Assembly (NCBI GenBank): GCA_036272055.1
Contig: DATAZL010000054.1
Coordinates: 62,001 to 126,000, forward strand
Source of the DNA: DASZVB01 sp036272055
GTDB lineage: Bacteria > Myxococcota_A > Polyangia > Polyangiales > Polyangiaceae
Length of the DNA stretch: 64,000 nucleotides
Direction: 5' to 3'
Shown here: positions 41,653 to 50,950 of the stretch, in pieces
Layout: each line of letters opens with the position of its first letter
Numbering within the stretch: the first letter of the stretch is position 1
The notes under the pieces: model-generated
The model's input: the letters and a program-made list of their open reading frames with translations, nothing else
The model's database searches: none
Told to the model about the DNA's origin: nothing
Position numbers and translations under genes: made by a program

Positions 41653-43973
41653 GCGGCGAGGTCGGCAAGGCGCGTCCGCACGAATCTGCCGTCGGTCACG
41701 TCACCGGCGCGGCGCGCTACGTGGACGACCTCTGGCCGGTCACCGGTCGCGTCGCGCACGCTTGGCCCGTCGTTTCGCCGCACGCGCATGCGCGCGTCGT
41801 CGACATCGACGTCATCGCGGCGAAGCGCGACCCCGCCGTGCTCGCGGTGCTCACCGCCGCGGACGTCCCCGGCGTGAACGACGTCGGGGCAGCGCGTCGC
41901 GACGAGCCGCTCTTCCCGAGCGAGGTGTCGCACCTCGGGCAAGCCGTCGCGTGGGTCATCGCCGAGACGGAAGACGCCGCCAAGACGGGGGCGTCGCGGG
42001 TGAGCGTCCGCTACGAGCCGCTGCCCGCGATCCTGTCGATAGAGCAGGCCATCGAGGCCGGCGCGTACCTGACCGAGCCGGCGCGGATGCGCCGCGGAGA
42101 TCCGAAGCAGGCGCTCCGCACGTCGCCGCACCGTCTCGAGGGCGAGCTCTTTATCGGCGGTCAGGAGCATTTTTACCTCGAGACCCAGGCCGCGCTCGCG
42201 TTCCGCGACGAGGACGGCGGCTATTTCGTGCACTCGTCGACGCAGCACCCGTCTGAGACTCAGGAGATCTGTGCGCGCGTGCTCGGCGTGCAGAAGCACT
42301 CCGTCACCGTGCAGTGTGTACGCATGGGCGGCGCCTTCGGCGGCAAGGAAGTGCAGGCGAACGGCTGGGCCGCCGTGGCGGTGATCGCGGCGGCGAAGCT
42401 CGGGCGCCCGGTGCGCGTGCGTCTCAACCGGCGTCAGGACATGACGATGACCGGCAAGCGACACCCGTTCCTCGCCCGCTTCGCGGCCGGCTACGACGGC
42501 ACGGGGAAGCTCCTCGCGCTCGAAGCGGCGCTTTACAGCGACGGCGGGTGGTGCCTGGATCTCTCCGCGCCGGTGCTCGAGCGCGCGCTCTTCCACTCCG
42601 ACAACTGCTACTTCGTCCCGGACGTCGAGGTCGTGGGGACGGTGTGCCGGACACATCACCAGTCGCACACCGCGTTCCGCGGCTTCGGCGGTCCGCAAGG
42701 CATGCTCGTCATCGAAGAAGTGATGGACCGCGTGGCGCGCTCCCTCGGCCTTCCCCCCCACGTGGTGCGACAGCGGAACTTCTATCGCGAGGGAAACGAG
42801 ACGCACTACGGCCAGGTCGTGCGCGACGCGGCGAGGATCGACCGACTCTGGAAGGAGCTCGCCGAGAGCTCCGAGCTCACTCTACGATGGGAAGCCGTGC
42901 GCGCGTTCAACGCCACGAGCCCTCACGTGAAGCGCGGGCTCGCTGCCACGCCGGTCAAATTCGGGATCTCGTTCACGACGGCGTTCTTCAATCAGGCGGG
43001 CGCGCTGGTGCTCATTTACAAAGACGGCAGCGTTCAGGTGAATCACGGCGGCACCGAGATGGGGCAGGGGCTCCACACGAAGATGCTCCAGATCGCCGCC
43101 GACGCACTCGGGCTCCCGGCAGAAGCCGTGCGCATCATGCCGACGCGCACCGACAAGGTGCCGAACACCTCGGCGACCGCAGCATCGGCCGGGTCGGATC
43201 TGAACGGCGCCGCTGTCCGGGCCGCCTGCAGCACGCTCCGGGAACGCCTCGCGGAGGTCGCCGCCGTTCACTTCCGTACGACGCCCGACGCGATCACCTT
43301 CGCTGACGGTCGCGTTTATCCGACGGGAGATCCGTCGTCGTCGATCACGTTCGAGGCGATCGTGTCGGAGGCGTACCTCGCGCGCGTGTCGCTCTCGTCG
43401 ACCGGATATTACCGCACGCCCGAGCTACACTTCGATCGCGCGTCGGGGAAGGGGAAGCCGTTTCACTATTTCTCCTACGGCGCGTCCGTCAGCGAGGTCG
43501 AGGTGGACGGCTTCACCGGACAGTATCGTCTGCTCCGTACCGACATTCTTCACGACGTCGGGGACTCGCTATCGCCGCTCGTCGATCGGGGTCAGGTCGA
43601 GGGCGGCTTCGTCCAGGGAGTGGGGTGGCTCACGACGGAGGAGCTCGTCTGGAACGCCCAGGGTGCGCTCGCCACTGCCGGTGCGTCGACCTACAAGCTT
43701 CCCACGGCGTTCGAGTGCCCCGCCGACCTTCGCGTACGGTTTCTGGCGCGCGCCGCGGAGCCCGGTGTGGTGCACGGCAGCAAGGCCGTCGGAGAGCCAC
43801 CGCTCATGCTCGCCATCAGCGTCCGTGAAGCGCTCCGCGACGCGGTCGCGTCGTTCGGCGACGATGGCATCACCGAACTCGCGTGTCCGGCAACGCCGGA
43901 GGCCGTCTTCTGGAGCATAGAGCGCGTCCGTGAGCGCTCCGTGGTGAAGCAAGCGGCGTCCTGGGGCGAATGA
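41649..43973 (+). CDS. xdhB: Xanthine dehydrogenase large (molybdopterin) subunit
   Basis: A 774-residue molybdopterin-binding subunit that hydroxylates hypoxanthine or xanthine to urate. Motifs include HVTGAARYVDDL, GGQEHFYLETQAAL, VRMGGAFGGKEVQAN (the Mo-cofactor loop), HTAFRGFGGPQGML (substrate Arg), VNHGGTEMGQGLHTKM and, near the end, HGSKAVGEPPLMLA with the catalytic Glu. All residues expected for xanthine dehydrogenase rather than aldehyde oxidase are present. It starts at ATG 41649 inside the xdhA stop. It converges on a lipoprotein gene 21 bases later. Confidence 0.94.
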   Translation: MSGEVGKARPHESAVGHVTGAARYVDDLWPVTGRVAHAWPVVSPHAHARVVDIDVIAAKRDPAVLAVLTAADVPGVNDVGAARRDEPLFPSEVSHLGQAVAWVIAETEDAAKTGASRVSVRYEPLPAILSIEQAIEAGAYLTEPARMRRGDPKQALRTSPHRLEGELFIGGQEHFYLETQAALAFRDEDGGYFVHSSTQHPSETQEICARVLGVQKHSVTVQCVRMGGAFGGKEVQANGWAAVAVIAAAKLGRPVRVRLNRRQDMTMTGKRHPFLARFAAGYDGTGKLLALEAALYSDGGWCLDLSAPVLERALFHSDNCYFVPDVEVVGTVCRTHHQSHTAFRGFGGPQGMLVIEEVMDRVARSLGLPPHVVRQRNFYREGNETHYGQVVRDAARIDRLWKELAESSELTLRWEAVRAFNATSPHVKRGLAATPVKFGISFTTAFFNQAGALVLIYKDGSVQVNHGGTEMGQGLHTKMLQIAADALGLPAEAVRIMPTRTDKVPNTSATAASAGSDLNGAAVRAACSTLRERLAEVAAVHFRTTPDAITFADGRVYPTGDPSSSITFEAIVSEAYLARVSLSSTGYYRTPELHFDRASGKGKPFHYFSYGASVSEVEVDGFTGQYRLLRTDILHDVGDSLSPLVDRGQVEGGFVQGVGWLTTEELVWNAQGALATAGASTYKLPTAFECPADLRVRFLARAAEPGVVHGSKAVGEPPLMLAISVREALRDAVASFGDDGITELACPATPEAVFWSIERVRERSVVKQAASWGE

Positions 43974-43994
43974 GACGCAGATAGCGGCGCGCCG

Positions 43995-44801
43995 TCACTC
44001 GACGCAGGGCGGGAAGCGCGGCACACAGGCGCGGAAGGTGCCGCTCAGCGTTTCAGTGTCGTTGCTCGTCCGCGAGCGGAGCGACGCCGTGAACGCGCCG
44101 GTGCCGACCCGCGTGAGCGGCAGCTCCGGCGAGAGGGTGCCGTCGACGATGTCCCAGGTCGTGCCGCCGGGATCGACGAAATGGCCGAGCAGGAAGCCGT
44201 CCTTCGACGTGACGCCCATGTAGAAACAGGGCGGCGTGAAGCCGGCTCCGGCGCACGCCGAGAGCCGGTACACGTCGCCGCACGCGGCGTGGGCGAACTG
44301 GACGGCCGTCTCGTGGCAATAAATGCCGAGCTCGTACGGCGCCGTCAGATGAAGCGGCGTCCCCTCGAACGACGTATCGAGGAAGAAGCCGTCAGGGACG
44401 CACGTGCAATCCGGCGAGGTCAGCGCGTCCGGGACGTCACTCTCGTGCGCGCCGTCGAGGCCAACCGACGAATCGTGGAGCGCCGAATCCCCGACGCTCG
44501 CGTCGCGGGCCGCGGCGTCGCCCGAGCCGGCATCCGGGGAACGACTCGACGCGTCGAGGGCGCCGCCGCTCGACGACGTTCCACCGCTCGACGACGTTCC
44601 GCCACTCGACGACGTTCCGCCACTCGACGACGTTCCGCCCGACGGTGCGCCACCGTTCGTCGTGTGCGCGTCACTCGCCGTCGCGGCGTCTGGACGAGCC
44701 TGTGACGCTCCGAAGTCACTCTGGGAGCCGCACCCGACGACCGCGAGCTCCACTGCGAACGCGCCGGTACAAAGTCGCACCAGCAAAAATGAAACCCGCA
44801 T
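43995..44801 (-). CDS. Lipoprotein of unknown function with GGTSSS tether
   Basis: A 268-residue lipoprotein with signal ending LAVVGC (Cys24). The tether contains four GGTSSS hexapeptides, then an Asp/Ser/Ala-rich stretch. From ~130 there is a Cys-containing beta-rich domain: CTCVPDGFFLDTSFEG, YELGIYCHETAVQFAHAACGD, ACAGAGFTPPCFYMGV and ETLSGTFRACVPRFPPCVE. I do not recognise the family; no enzyme motif is visible. It is convergent with xdhB and divergent from the GNAT gene. Confidence 0.68.
   Translation of the reverse strand: MRVSFLLVRLCTGAFAVELAVVGCGSQSDFGASQARPDAATASDAHTTNGGAPSGGTSSSGGTSSSGGTSSSGGTSSSGGALDASSRSPDAGSGDAAARDASVGDSALHDSSVGLDGAHESDVPDALTSPDCTCVPDGFFLDTSFEGTPLHLTAPYELGIYCHETAVQFAHAACGDVYRLSACAGAGFTPPCFYMGVTSKDGFLLGHFVDPGGTTWDIVDGTLSPELPLTRVGTGAFTASLRSRTSNDTETLSGTFRACVPRFPPCVE
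44563..44634 (-). repeat. Four 18-base tandem repeats coding GGTSSS
   Basis: Four units of CCGCCACTCGACGACGTT (plus strand) with one or two differences, encoding the Gly/Ser/Thr tether of the lipoprotein. A slippage-prone linker repeat. Confidence 0.85.
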
Positions 44802-44983
44802 CAGGGAGCACGATAGCCCGGCCCCGAAGGTGCGTTTTGCAACGCGTTATACGAGGCATGGAATCTCGAATGGGCAAGTCTTCTGCCGAAGGTGTCACAA
44901 TCGTGAATTGCCCGTGAACAATCGCCACGTTGCGGGTGGGTTTCTCCCGACCGCGCGAGGCCCGTGCAAGACTCTCCGGTGCC

Positions 44984-45685
44984 ATGACTGCCTTCGAAAA
45001 TATCGTGATCCGTGAAGCCGCTCCCGCTGACGTCGCTCGCCTCGTCGAGCTGAATCGTGCGGCGTATCCCGACCTGATCGTCGACGACGCGGTGTTCTCG
45101 CCGCGGCAGATCGAGGCGCACATTGCCTGCTTTCCGAGGGGCCAGCTCGTCGCCGAGAGCGGCGGCAAGATGGTCGGCGCGATGTCCACCTTCATCCCGG
45201 CGCCCACGATCCCCGTCCTCAAGCCGCATACCTGGCTCGGCATCACCGATGGCGGCCTGTTCCTGCGCCACGATCCGGCGGGGAGGGCACTTTACCTGGC
45301 GGATATTTACGTGGATCCGAGCGTCCAGCGGCGCGGCGTCGGTCGCCTCCTCTATGGCGCGCTCCAGGACCTCTGCCGCTCGTTCGATCTCGATCACGTC
45401 GTGGCCGGCGGCCGGCTCTGGGGCTACGGCGCCGTCGCCGACACCATGACGCCGGAGGACTACGTCGGCGGCGTCCTCCGCGGCACGCTGACGGATCCGG
45501 TACTCGGCTCCCAGCTACGGGCGGGCTTCGTCGTGCGCGGAATCCTCAAGGACTACCTCCACGACTGGCGCAGCAAGAACTACGCGACGCTCCTCGAGTG
45601 GGTGAACCCCGCTCACGCCGCGAAGAGCGACGGAAACCACGCCAGGCCGGGCCTCGCCGCCCATCCGCCGCTCAGGCTCTCGTAG
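44984..45685 (+). CDS. GNAT-family N-acetyltransferase
   Basis: A 233-residue GNAT protein starting at ATG 44984. The fold begins IVIREAAPADVARLVELNRAAYP; the acetyl-CoA site is in LADIYVDPSVQRRGVGRLLYGALQ (motif A, RRGVGRLL). GYGAVADTMTPEDYVGGV and FVVRGILKDYLHDWRSKNY resemble the long C-terminal part of GNATs associated with carbon-nitrogen hydrolase (nitrilase-like) proteins. The substrate is unknown. It is convergent with the GH16 gene six bases away, with no operon partner. Confidence 0.85.
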   Translation: MTAFENIVIREAAPADVARLVELNRAAYPDLIVDDAVFSPRQIEAHIACFPRGQLVAESGGKMVGAMSTFIPAPTIPVLKPHTWLGITDGGLFLRHDPAGRALYLADIYVDPSVQRRGVGRLLYGALQDLCRSFDLDHVVAGGRLWGYGAVADTMTPEDYVGGVLRGTLTDPVLGSQLRAGFVVRGILKDYLHDWRSKNYATLLEWVNPAHAAKSDGNHARPGLAAHPPLRLS

Positions 45686-45691
45686 CGGCTC

Positions 45692-47431
45692 TCAGCGGAG
45701 GTACACGCGGCTGTAGTCGATCTCGTACGTGATGTTGAAGCCGGACGCCGGGAGCGTGATGTTCACGTCCGAGATCTGCGTGTGCCCCCAGCCGAAGTCG
45801 AAGAGGAACGACATGTCGATGTGTTCCCCTGACTGGGTCGCCCCGAGGGTCCAGTGCAGGGTGCCGCTCTGCACGACGACCCCGTCGTAGTAAACGACGT
45901 ACGAATCGTCGGCGCGGTAGAGCCAGCTCCAGGTGTGCCAGTCGCGCAGATCGCGGTTCCCGGACGGCACGCCCGCCGTGTTGAGCCCTGCCGGCCAGCT
46001 CGAGTAATTGATCTTGTCCGTGCCGCCGACGGAGTCCACGTGGAAGGCCGCGGGCGGCGGATAGATGTTCGGTGTGCCGAAGGACTCGAGGACGTCCATC
46101 TCGGCGCCGCCGTTCCACTTGTTGCCCGCGGTCCAGATCGCAAACCAGTATGCTGCGGCGGCCACCGGCATGCGCGCGCGCGTCTCCCACAGGAGATCCT
46201 TGCCGAGCAGTGTGCCTCCGCTCGCGAGCGTCCACTTCGCGGTCATGCTGCCGTTACCGGCGTTGTGCGCGGACACGCTCACGTTGGCCTGCGACGTCGA
46301 GAGCGGCCGTACGTAAGCCATCATCGTGTCGGCGGTGAACTCGCGGTACGGGCGCGACGGATCTTCGACGGGCTGACCGGAGATCGCCGTCGCGGCGTTG
46401 GGTGCGACGGTGATGGCGCCGTAGTTCGAGCCGTTGCCGATGGTGCCGAACTGATCGTGATACTGAAACTCCGAGCTCAGGCCGTCGATGTTCTTGATGG
46501 TGCCGTTCGAGCCGAAATCCCAGTTCTTTACGAGGGTGAACTTGTTCCCGCCGATCTTCGACGCCTCGCTCGGCGAAGGTCCCACGGCAGGATTGTCGAT
46601 GCTTCCGCCGCCGATCGTCCCGGGACCGGTCGGGCTCGAGCCGCCGCTACCGATCACGCCGCCGCTACCCGTCGCACCGCCGCTGCCCGTCGCGCCACCT
46701 GCGCCGGCGGCACCGCCGCTGCCGACGGAGCCCGTTTCGATCGTCAACATGAGCGGCACGCTGTCACTCTTCGTTGCCGGGACGCCGGGCGCGGTGTCCC
46801 ACGCCCAGACCGTCCAGGTCGTCGCCCCCGTCGCGAGCGACTTGGCGTTCACGGTGAGGGTGAACGCGCCGTCGGCGCCCGGCGTGGCTTGCCCGAGGGG
46901 TGGACTCTGATGCGTAGGATCCCACACTTCGACGTTCGCGAAGCCGCGTGCGTAGCCGCTCACGACGACGTTGCCGCTGACCGTGGCGCCGGTCATCGGC
47001 GCGTCCACGACGAGCATGAACTCCGGTGCCGGTGTGCCGCCCGCGCCGCTCTGCGTCCCTCCCGATCCGCCCGGCGTACCACCGGCTGCGGAAGTGCCTC
47101 CGGATGCCGTCGCTGCACCGCCATTGCCGGGACTCGTGTTGCCGCCGTTGCCGGCCGAGCCGGTGCTGCCGCCAGAGCCGAGCGCGCCGCCGCTCGAGAC
47201 CGTCGCGCCGCCGTTCGAGGCATTCGACGTCGTGCCAGCCGCGCTCGCCGTGGAGCCGCCACTCGCCGTGGAGCCGCCACTCGCCCCGCCCGCATTGCTC
47301 GCACCGGCGGAGCCGTCGGGGGCGTCGGAAGGGCCCGGATCAGTGCCGCACGCGACTGTCGCGACGGACAGTGAGAGTGTCAGTATCCAGCGCGAATGTA
47401 CTGCGCGGGGGCGAAGGAACGTGACCGGCAT
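45692..47431 (-). CDS. Glycoside hydrolase family 16-like lipoprotein
   Basis: A 579-residue lipoprotein (lipobox VATVAC, Cys28) with a long Gly/Ser/Thr tether (to ~125). A beta-sandwich domain follows (FMLVVDAPMTGATVSGNVVVSG... TTWTVWAWDTAPG, ~135-220), then a second tether, and from ~285 a GH16-like domain. The catalytic EMDVLES motif in GGAEMDVLESFG fits the GH16 E-x-D-x-x-E pattern with both carboxylates present. Trp/Tyr-rich segments follow (DLRDWHTWSWLYRADDSYV). GH16 enzymes cut beta-1,3- or beta-1,4-glucans, agarose, carrageenan and similar; the substrate is not readable here. The ending FNITYEIDYSRVYLR is typical. Confidence 0.85.
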   Translation of the reverse strand: MPVTFLRPRAVHSRWILTLSLSVATVACGTDPGPSDAPDGSAGASNAGGASGGSTASGGSTASAAGTTSNASNGGATVSSGGALGSGGSTGSAGNGGNTSPGNGGAATASGGTSAAGGTPGGSGGTQSGAGGTPAPEFMLVVDAPMTGATVSGNVVVSGYARGFANVEVWDPTHQSPPLGQATPGADGAFTLTVNAKSLATGATTWTVWAWDTAPGVPATKSDSVPLMLTIETGSVGSGGAAGAGGATGSGGATGSGGVIGSGGSSPTGPGTIGGGSIDNPAVGPSPSEASKIGGNKFTLVKNWDFGSNGTIKNIDGLSSEFQYHDQFGTIGNGSNYGAITVAPNAATAISGQPVEDPSRPYREFTADTMMAYVRPLSTSQANVSVSAHNAGNGSMTAKWTLASGGTLLGKDLLWETRARMPVAAAAYWFAIWTAGNKWNGGAEMDVLESFGTPNIYPPPAAFHVDSVGGTDKINYSSWPAGLNTAGVPSGNRDLRDWHTWSWLYRADDSYVVYYDGVVVQSGTLHWTLGATQSGEHIDMSFLFDFGWGHTQISDVNITLPASGFNITYEIDYSRVYLR

Positions 47432-47586
47432 GTCGCGATAGGCGCCATGCCCGCGGCTCGTAGCTCAAGAAAGTGCAATTCGGCCGGATCGCGCGCGTCG
47501 CCACTCGAATGCGCACCTGAGCCGCGACGTTCGTCGGGACCCAGGTGCGCAGAAACGACGGCGCGCCTAGACGGCGGCGCCTACCA

Positions 47587-48780
47587 TCACATCGCGCAGG
47601 TGCACGAGTTCTTCATCGCGTCGGCGGACGTCATGCCGATGCAGTTCGCCTTCATGACGGCGAAGAGCTCCTTGGCGATGATGTTCTGACCCGCCTGCGA
47701 CGGGTGAATGCCGTCGGAGGCGAAGTTCGCCGGGTTCTTGTCGCCACCGGCCGCCTTGAAGGGTTCGACCAGGTCGACGAAATGACAGGTCAGCTTGCCA
47801 TTCGTTCGCGCGTTCGCGCCATCGCAAGTCTGCTTCGCCAGGGGCTCGGAATAGTCGAGGATCTCGGCGAAGCCGGCGCCGCCACCCCCCGCATCGGGAA
47901 TGTGCGGGTAGAAGAAGTAGATGACGTCGTGAACTCCGCCGTTCGCGGCGGTGTTCATCAGGGTGACGGCGGCATCGGTCGCCTTCTGAACGATCGACTT
48001 GCAGGTCGCATTCGTCGCTGCGCCGGCGCTCGTGCAAACGGTTGCGCAGTTGGGGAACATGGAGGCGTCGCAGATGAGAATGTCGTTCCCTCCGCCGTCC
48101 ATGATCATGGCCTTGGTCATGCCTGCGCCGAGGGCGCTGGTGAGCTGAGGCGGAATCAACCCGAGGACACCACCGGTGGCGAGCGACGTTCCGGCGACCG
48201 CGTAGTTTCGGAAACTGTTCACGGTGGGATCGAGCATGCCGAGTGCCGGCTGCATGGCCGGGGAGAGCGCACCCGTCACGTAAGAATCGCCGATGATGGC
48301 GCCCTGGTTGCCCGCGGAGAGACACGGCGGCACGGACGTGCTGCCGCCGCCTGCTGCGCCGCCGGTGTTCGCCGCGCCGCCGGTGCTCGCCGTGCCGCCG
48401 GTGCTCGCTGCGCCACCGGTGCTCGCCGTGCCGCCGGTGCTCGCTGCGCCGCCGACGCTCGTTGCGCCGCCGGTGCTCGCTGCGCCGCCGCTACCGACGA
48501 CGTTGCCCGAGCCACCGTTGCCGAGAGTCGTCGTGCCGCCATTGCCGCCCACGAACGAACCGCCGGCACCCGGAGTGACGCCGCCGCCCGCGCCGCTGAC
48601 CTGTGCGCCGCCGGTTCCAGTTGCGGGCGTCCCGCCGGTCCCGCTTACCGGTATGCCGCCGACTCCGCCCGTGCCGGCGGGCGAGCCGCTCGAGCCACCG
48701 TCGGAGCCGCACGCAACGGTGTCGATAAGAGAGGTGAATCCTAGGAGTGCGAGTGCACCAAATCGAAAGCGTCGTAGCAT
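47587..48780 (-). CDS. SGNH/GDSL-type hydrolase lipoprotein
   Basis: A 397-residue lipoprotein starting at ATG 48780 (ATG 48810 is an alternative), lipobox DTVAC (Cys24), then a long Gly/Thr/Ala tether with GGAAST/GGTAST repeats to ~150. The catalytic domain has the SGNH blocks: GAIIGDSYVTGAL (nucleophile Ser), AMIMDGGGNDILI (Asn, Gly) and ASDGIHPSQAGQNII (Asp and His). A Cys-rich ending (NSCTCAM) probably forms disulfides. The family removes acyl or acetyl groups from lipids, carbohydrates or polysaccharides. It lies downstream of the GH16-like gene on the same strand, separated by 155 bases. Confidence 0.85.
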   Translation of the reverse strand: MLRRFRFGALALLGFTSLIDTVACGSDGGSSGSPAGTGGVGGIPVSGTGGTPATGTGGAQVSGAGGGVTPGAGGSFVGGNGGTTTLGNGGSGNVVGSGGAASTGGATSVGGAASTGGTASTGGAASTGGTASTGGAANTGGAAGGGSTSVPPCLSAGNQGAIIGDSYVTGALSPAMQPALGMLDPTVNSFRNYAVAGTSLATGGVLGLIPPQLTSALGAGMTKAMIMDGGGNDILICDASMFPNCATVCTSAGAATNATCKSIVQKATDAAVTLMNTAANGGVHDVIYFFYPHIPDAGGGGAGFAEILDYSEPLAKQTCDGANARTNGKLTCHFVDLVEPFKAAGGDKNPANFASDGIHPSQAGQNIIAKELFAVMKANCIGMTSADAMKNSCTCAM

Positions 48781-49126
48781 CTTGATTGTCGCCTTGTGTG
48801 ATGAGCGCACGGGATATGTACCGCCTCCCGTTCGCGCGCGCCGAGGCTCTCTATAGCAGGCACGCGATGCAAGACGAGATCACTCTGATCGAAAGTGATG
48901 CGCGAGCGCGCAGTGACGCGAGGCGCATTCAATGACTTCATCGAGATGCGGCGAACGCGCACGTCGGCGTTTTTTGCGCTGCGTAATCATTCGTTATCCA
49001 TCTCGCTCGATGTTATCCGTTACGCTGATGGATGCGCGTCGCCGCGCAGGGCGATTGCGCGCGTGGCAACGTCGCGCGTAGGGTCGCGACCACTAACGTA
49101 ACCAAGCAAAGGTTGGAGGTTTCAGA
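48781..49126. other. Divergent intergenic region (346 bases)
   Basis: Separates the SGNH lipoprotein (-) and the Cys-rich lipoprotein (+). It is noticeably less GC-rich than its surroundings around 48960-49030 and contains the direct repeat GTTATCC at 48993-48999 and 49012-49018, about two helical turns apart, which may be regulatory. No RNA gene or reading frame of interest is seen. Confidence 0.5.
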
Positions 49127-50251
49127 ATGGCTCGCACACTTTCGCGTCTCGCAGTTCCCGCCGTCTCGATCGCCCTCGCCGTGGTGATCCTTCCCGCATG
49201 TTCGAAGGACAGCGACGGCACTCAGATGGGGACTGGCGGCGCGAGCGGCTCGGCCGGCGCTGCCGGCACTTCGACCGGAACCGGAGGCGCGGGTACCGGC
49301 GGCGTGACGGGCGCCGGGGGCATGGTCGGAAACGGCGGTGTCGTCGGAAACGGCGGGATGGTCGGCAGTGGCGGCGCCGCGGGCGCGAGCTCCGGCGGGA
49401 GTGCCGGTGCGACCATGTCGATGGACGCAGGGATCCTCGGGTACGTTTGCGACGAGAAGCTCGCGAAGATCGATCCCGGAGGGACGGGCGCCGCCGACTC
49501 GGCGTGCTGCACCGGCCTCGGCAAGTGCACGCTCGCCAGCTCCGTCACCTCGGCGGGCAAGTCATTGCTCGGGCACGACACGTGCGCGAAGTCGGCGGGC
49601 GCGACTGATCTTCTCTGCGCGCCGGTCCCGAAAGGCGACGCTGCAGCGGCCGTTGCCGGGATGTACGCGACGTGTACCGCCAAGATCGGCCCCACCGATT
49701 ACGAGGGACGATGCGTTCCCCAGTGCTTGCTTGCGGGCGACCCCAACGCGAGCACGTTGACCATCGGCAGCTGCATGGCGGGTTCACTCAATCTGTTGTG
49801 CGCGCCCTGCTTCAACCCCGTCGACGGCAAGGAGACCGGTGCCTGCTCACAGGCACCCAACGACAAGCCGAAGATGCCGGCGCCGGCACCGTACGCGACT
49901 TGCGGCGCACACGACGGGGGCGCACCGCTCGGAACGTGTGTGCCGAAGACCATCGCGCTGAGCTCCGGTAACCCCGCCGCCGCCAGTCTGAAGCAGGACG
50001 ACTGCAGCACCGCCGACTACGTGTGCACGCCGACGCTGAAGGCGAACGACGTCAATGCTTGCTTCGAAAAGTGTCAGAGCGGGCTCACCTCGGGCTACGG
50101 CGACGGCGCATGCGTTCCCATCTACGTCGCCACCGACGTCAGTCCTGGAGCACTTGCGTTCGTCAAGCAAACGACCTGCGCGACCGGTCAGGTCTGCGCC
50201 CCTTGCCAGGACATCTTGAACCCCGGCATCCCGAGCCACTCTTGCCAGTAA
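49127..50251 (+). CDS. Cys-rich lipoprotein of unknown function
   Basis: A 374-residue lipoprotein with ribosome site GGAGG upstream and signal ALAVVILPAC (Cys25). A Gly/Thr/Ala tether runs to ~95. From ~105 there are three or four related Cys-rich blocks with the pattern CxxxGxxCxxx and RCVPQC, TCVPKT or ACVPIY at their ends (CTGLGKCTLASS, CTAKIGPTDYEGRCVPQC, CGAHDGGAPLGTCVPKT, CQSGLTSGYGDGACVPIY). Similar proteins are common in Polyangiales; no function is known to me. A strong hairpin lies downstream. Confidence 0.7.
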   Translation: MARTLSRLAVPAVSIALAVVILPACSKDSDGTQMGTGGASGSAGAAGTSTGTGGAGTGGVTGAGGMVGNGGVVGNGGMVGSGGAAGASSGGSAGATMSMDAGILGYVCDEKLAKIDPGGTGAADSACCTGLGKCTLASSVTSAGKSLLGHDTCAKSAGATDLLCAPVPKGDAAAAVAGMYATCTAKIGPTDYEGRCVPQCLLAGDPNASTLTIGSCMAGSLNLLCAPCFNPVDGKETGACSQAPNDKPKMPAPAPYATCGAHDGGAPLGTCVPKTIALSSGNPAAASLKQDDCSTADYVCTPTLKANDVNACFEKCQSGLTSGYGDGACVPIYVATDVSPGALAFVKQTTCATGQVCAPCQDILNPGIPSHSCQ

Positions 50252-50303
50252 GCCGGCGCTAACTCGAGCTCGTCGTTCGCGACGTTTCGAGAGTCACGCG
50301 TGC

Positions 50304-50341
50304 CCTCCAGCTATATGCCGAACCGGCATATAGCCTGGAGG
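50304..50341. repeat. Long near-perfect hairpin upstream of the PHA-type gene
   Basis: CTATATGCCG (50311-50320) pairs with CGGCATATAG (50324-50333) around a 3-base loop, and flanking CCTCCAG/CTGGAGG continue the stem after a single bulged C, giving 17 base pairs. There is no T-run. It lies 53 bases after the Cys-rich lipoprotein stop and about 90 before the PHA-type gene, so it may end transcription or act as an operator. Confidence 0.65.
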
Positions 50342-50426
50342 CTATGTCCCGAGAACAGGGTCAGGTCTCGAGCGCTTCCACCGGTGCGTCTCGCTTTACG
50401 CCGTCGCTGCTTCGAAGGAAGGTCCG

Positions 50427-50744
50427 GTGATGGCCTTCGAACTCAGCGCATCCCATCATCTCGAGCTCGCCGACGCACGCGCCCGGCTCCACGCGCTCGC
50501 TGACTACCTCGGCAAGAAATACGGCCTCACGATCCAGTGGCCCAGCGAGGACGAGGCGAACATTTCCGGAAGCTACCTGGTCGTCACCATCTCGGGGACG
50601 CTCAAGCTCACTCCCACCGCGGTGACATTCTCCGGCAAGGACCCCGGGATGCTCTGGCGCGGCAAAGCAAAGGACTACCTGCAAAGGAAGCTCGACAAAT
50701 ACCTGAATCCGGCGACGCCGGTCGAGTCGCTTCCGCGCGGGTGA
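50427..50744 (+). CDS. Polyhydroxyalkanoic acid system family protein
   Basis: A 105-residue protein (GTG 50427; an ATG follows at 50430) with an AAGGAAGG ribosome site. It matches the polyhydroxyalkanoic acid system protein family (PHA_gran_rgn): FELSASHHLELADARARLHAL, a central beta-hairpin region (NISGSYLVVTISGTLKLTPTAV) and GMLWRGKAKDYLQRKLDKYL. In PHA producers these small proteins lie near phasin and synthase genes; none are here. The family also resembles START-like small folds. It is probably cytoplasmic. A clear terminator follows. Confidence 0.8.
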   Translation: MMAFELSASHHLELADARARLHALADYLGKKYGLTIQWPSEDEANISGSYLVVTISGTLKLTPTAVTFSGKDPGMLWRGKAKDYLQRKLDKYLNPATPVESLPRG

Positions 50745-50803
50745 GAAGCGTTCACGGGTCGCTTCACGCGAGCGGTGCCGTAGCTCGCGTGCGACCCCCG
50801 AGG

Positions 50804-50846
50804 TGCGTCGGCGAATCTTTTTCGCCGACGCATCTTATGTTTTCTT
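50804..50846 (+). terminator. Rho-independent terminator
   Basis: TGCGTCGGCGAA (50804-50815) pairs perfectly with TTCGCCGACGCA (50821-50832) around a TCTTT loop, followed by the T-rich TCTTATGTTTTCTT. It ends the PHA-type transcript and insulates the downstream PilZ/oxidase group. Confidence 0.85.
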
Positions 50847-50950
50847 AAACGCCGTCCGTTGTCCGCCAATGTGAGACGCGCGCCCATGTTTCCCCCTAGA
50901 CGGCGAAGCAGCGACGGCGCCGTGCGGTCGGCAACGACTTGGAATAATTC

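Noticed and set aside
48300..48500. Tandem repeat resembling a short CRISPR or VNTR array
   Set aside because: The repeats are in-frame codons for the GGAAST/GGTAST tether of the SGNH lipoprotein, with no spacers of even length and no cas genes.
50304..50341. Insertion-sequence terminal inverted repeat
   Set aside because: No transposase, second end or target duplication was found within several kilobases.
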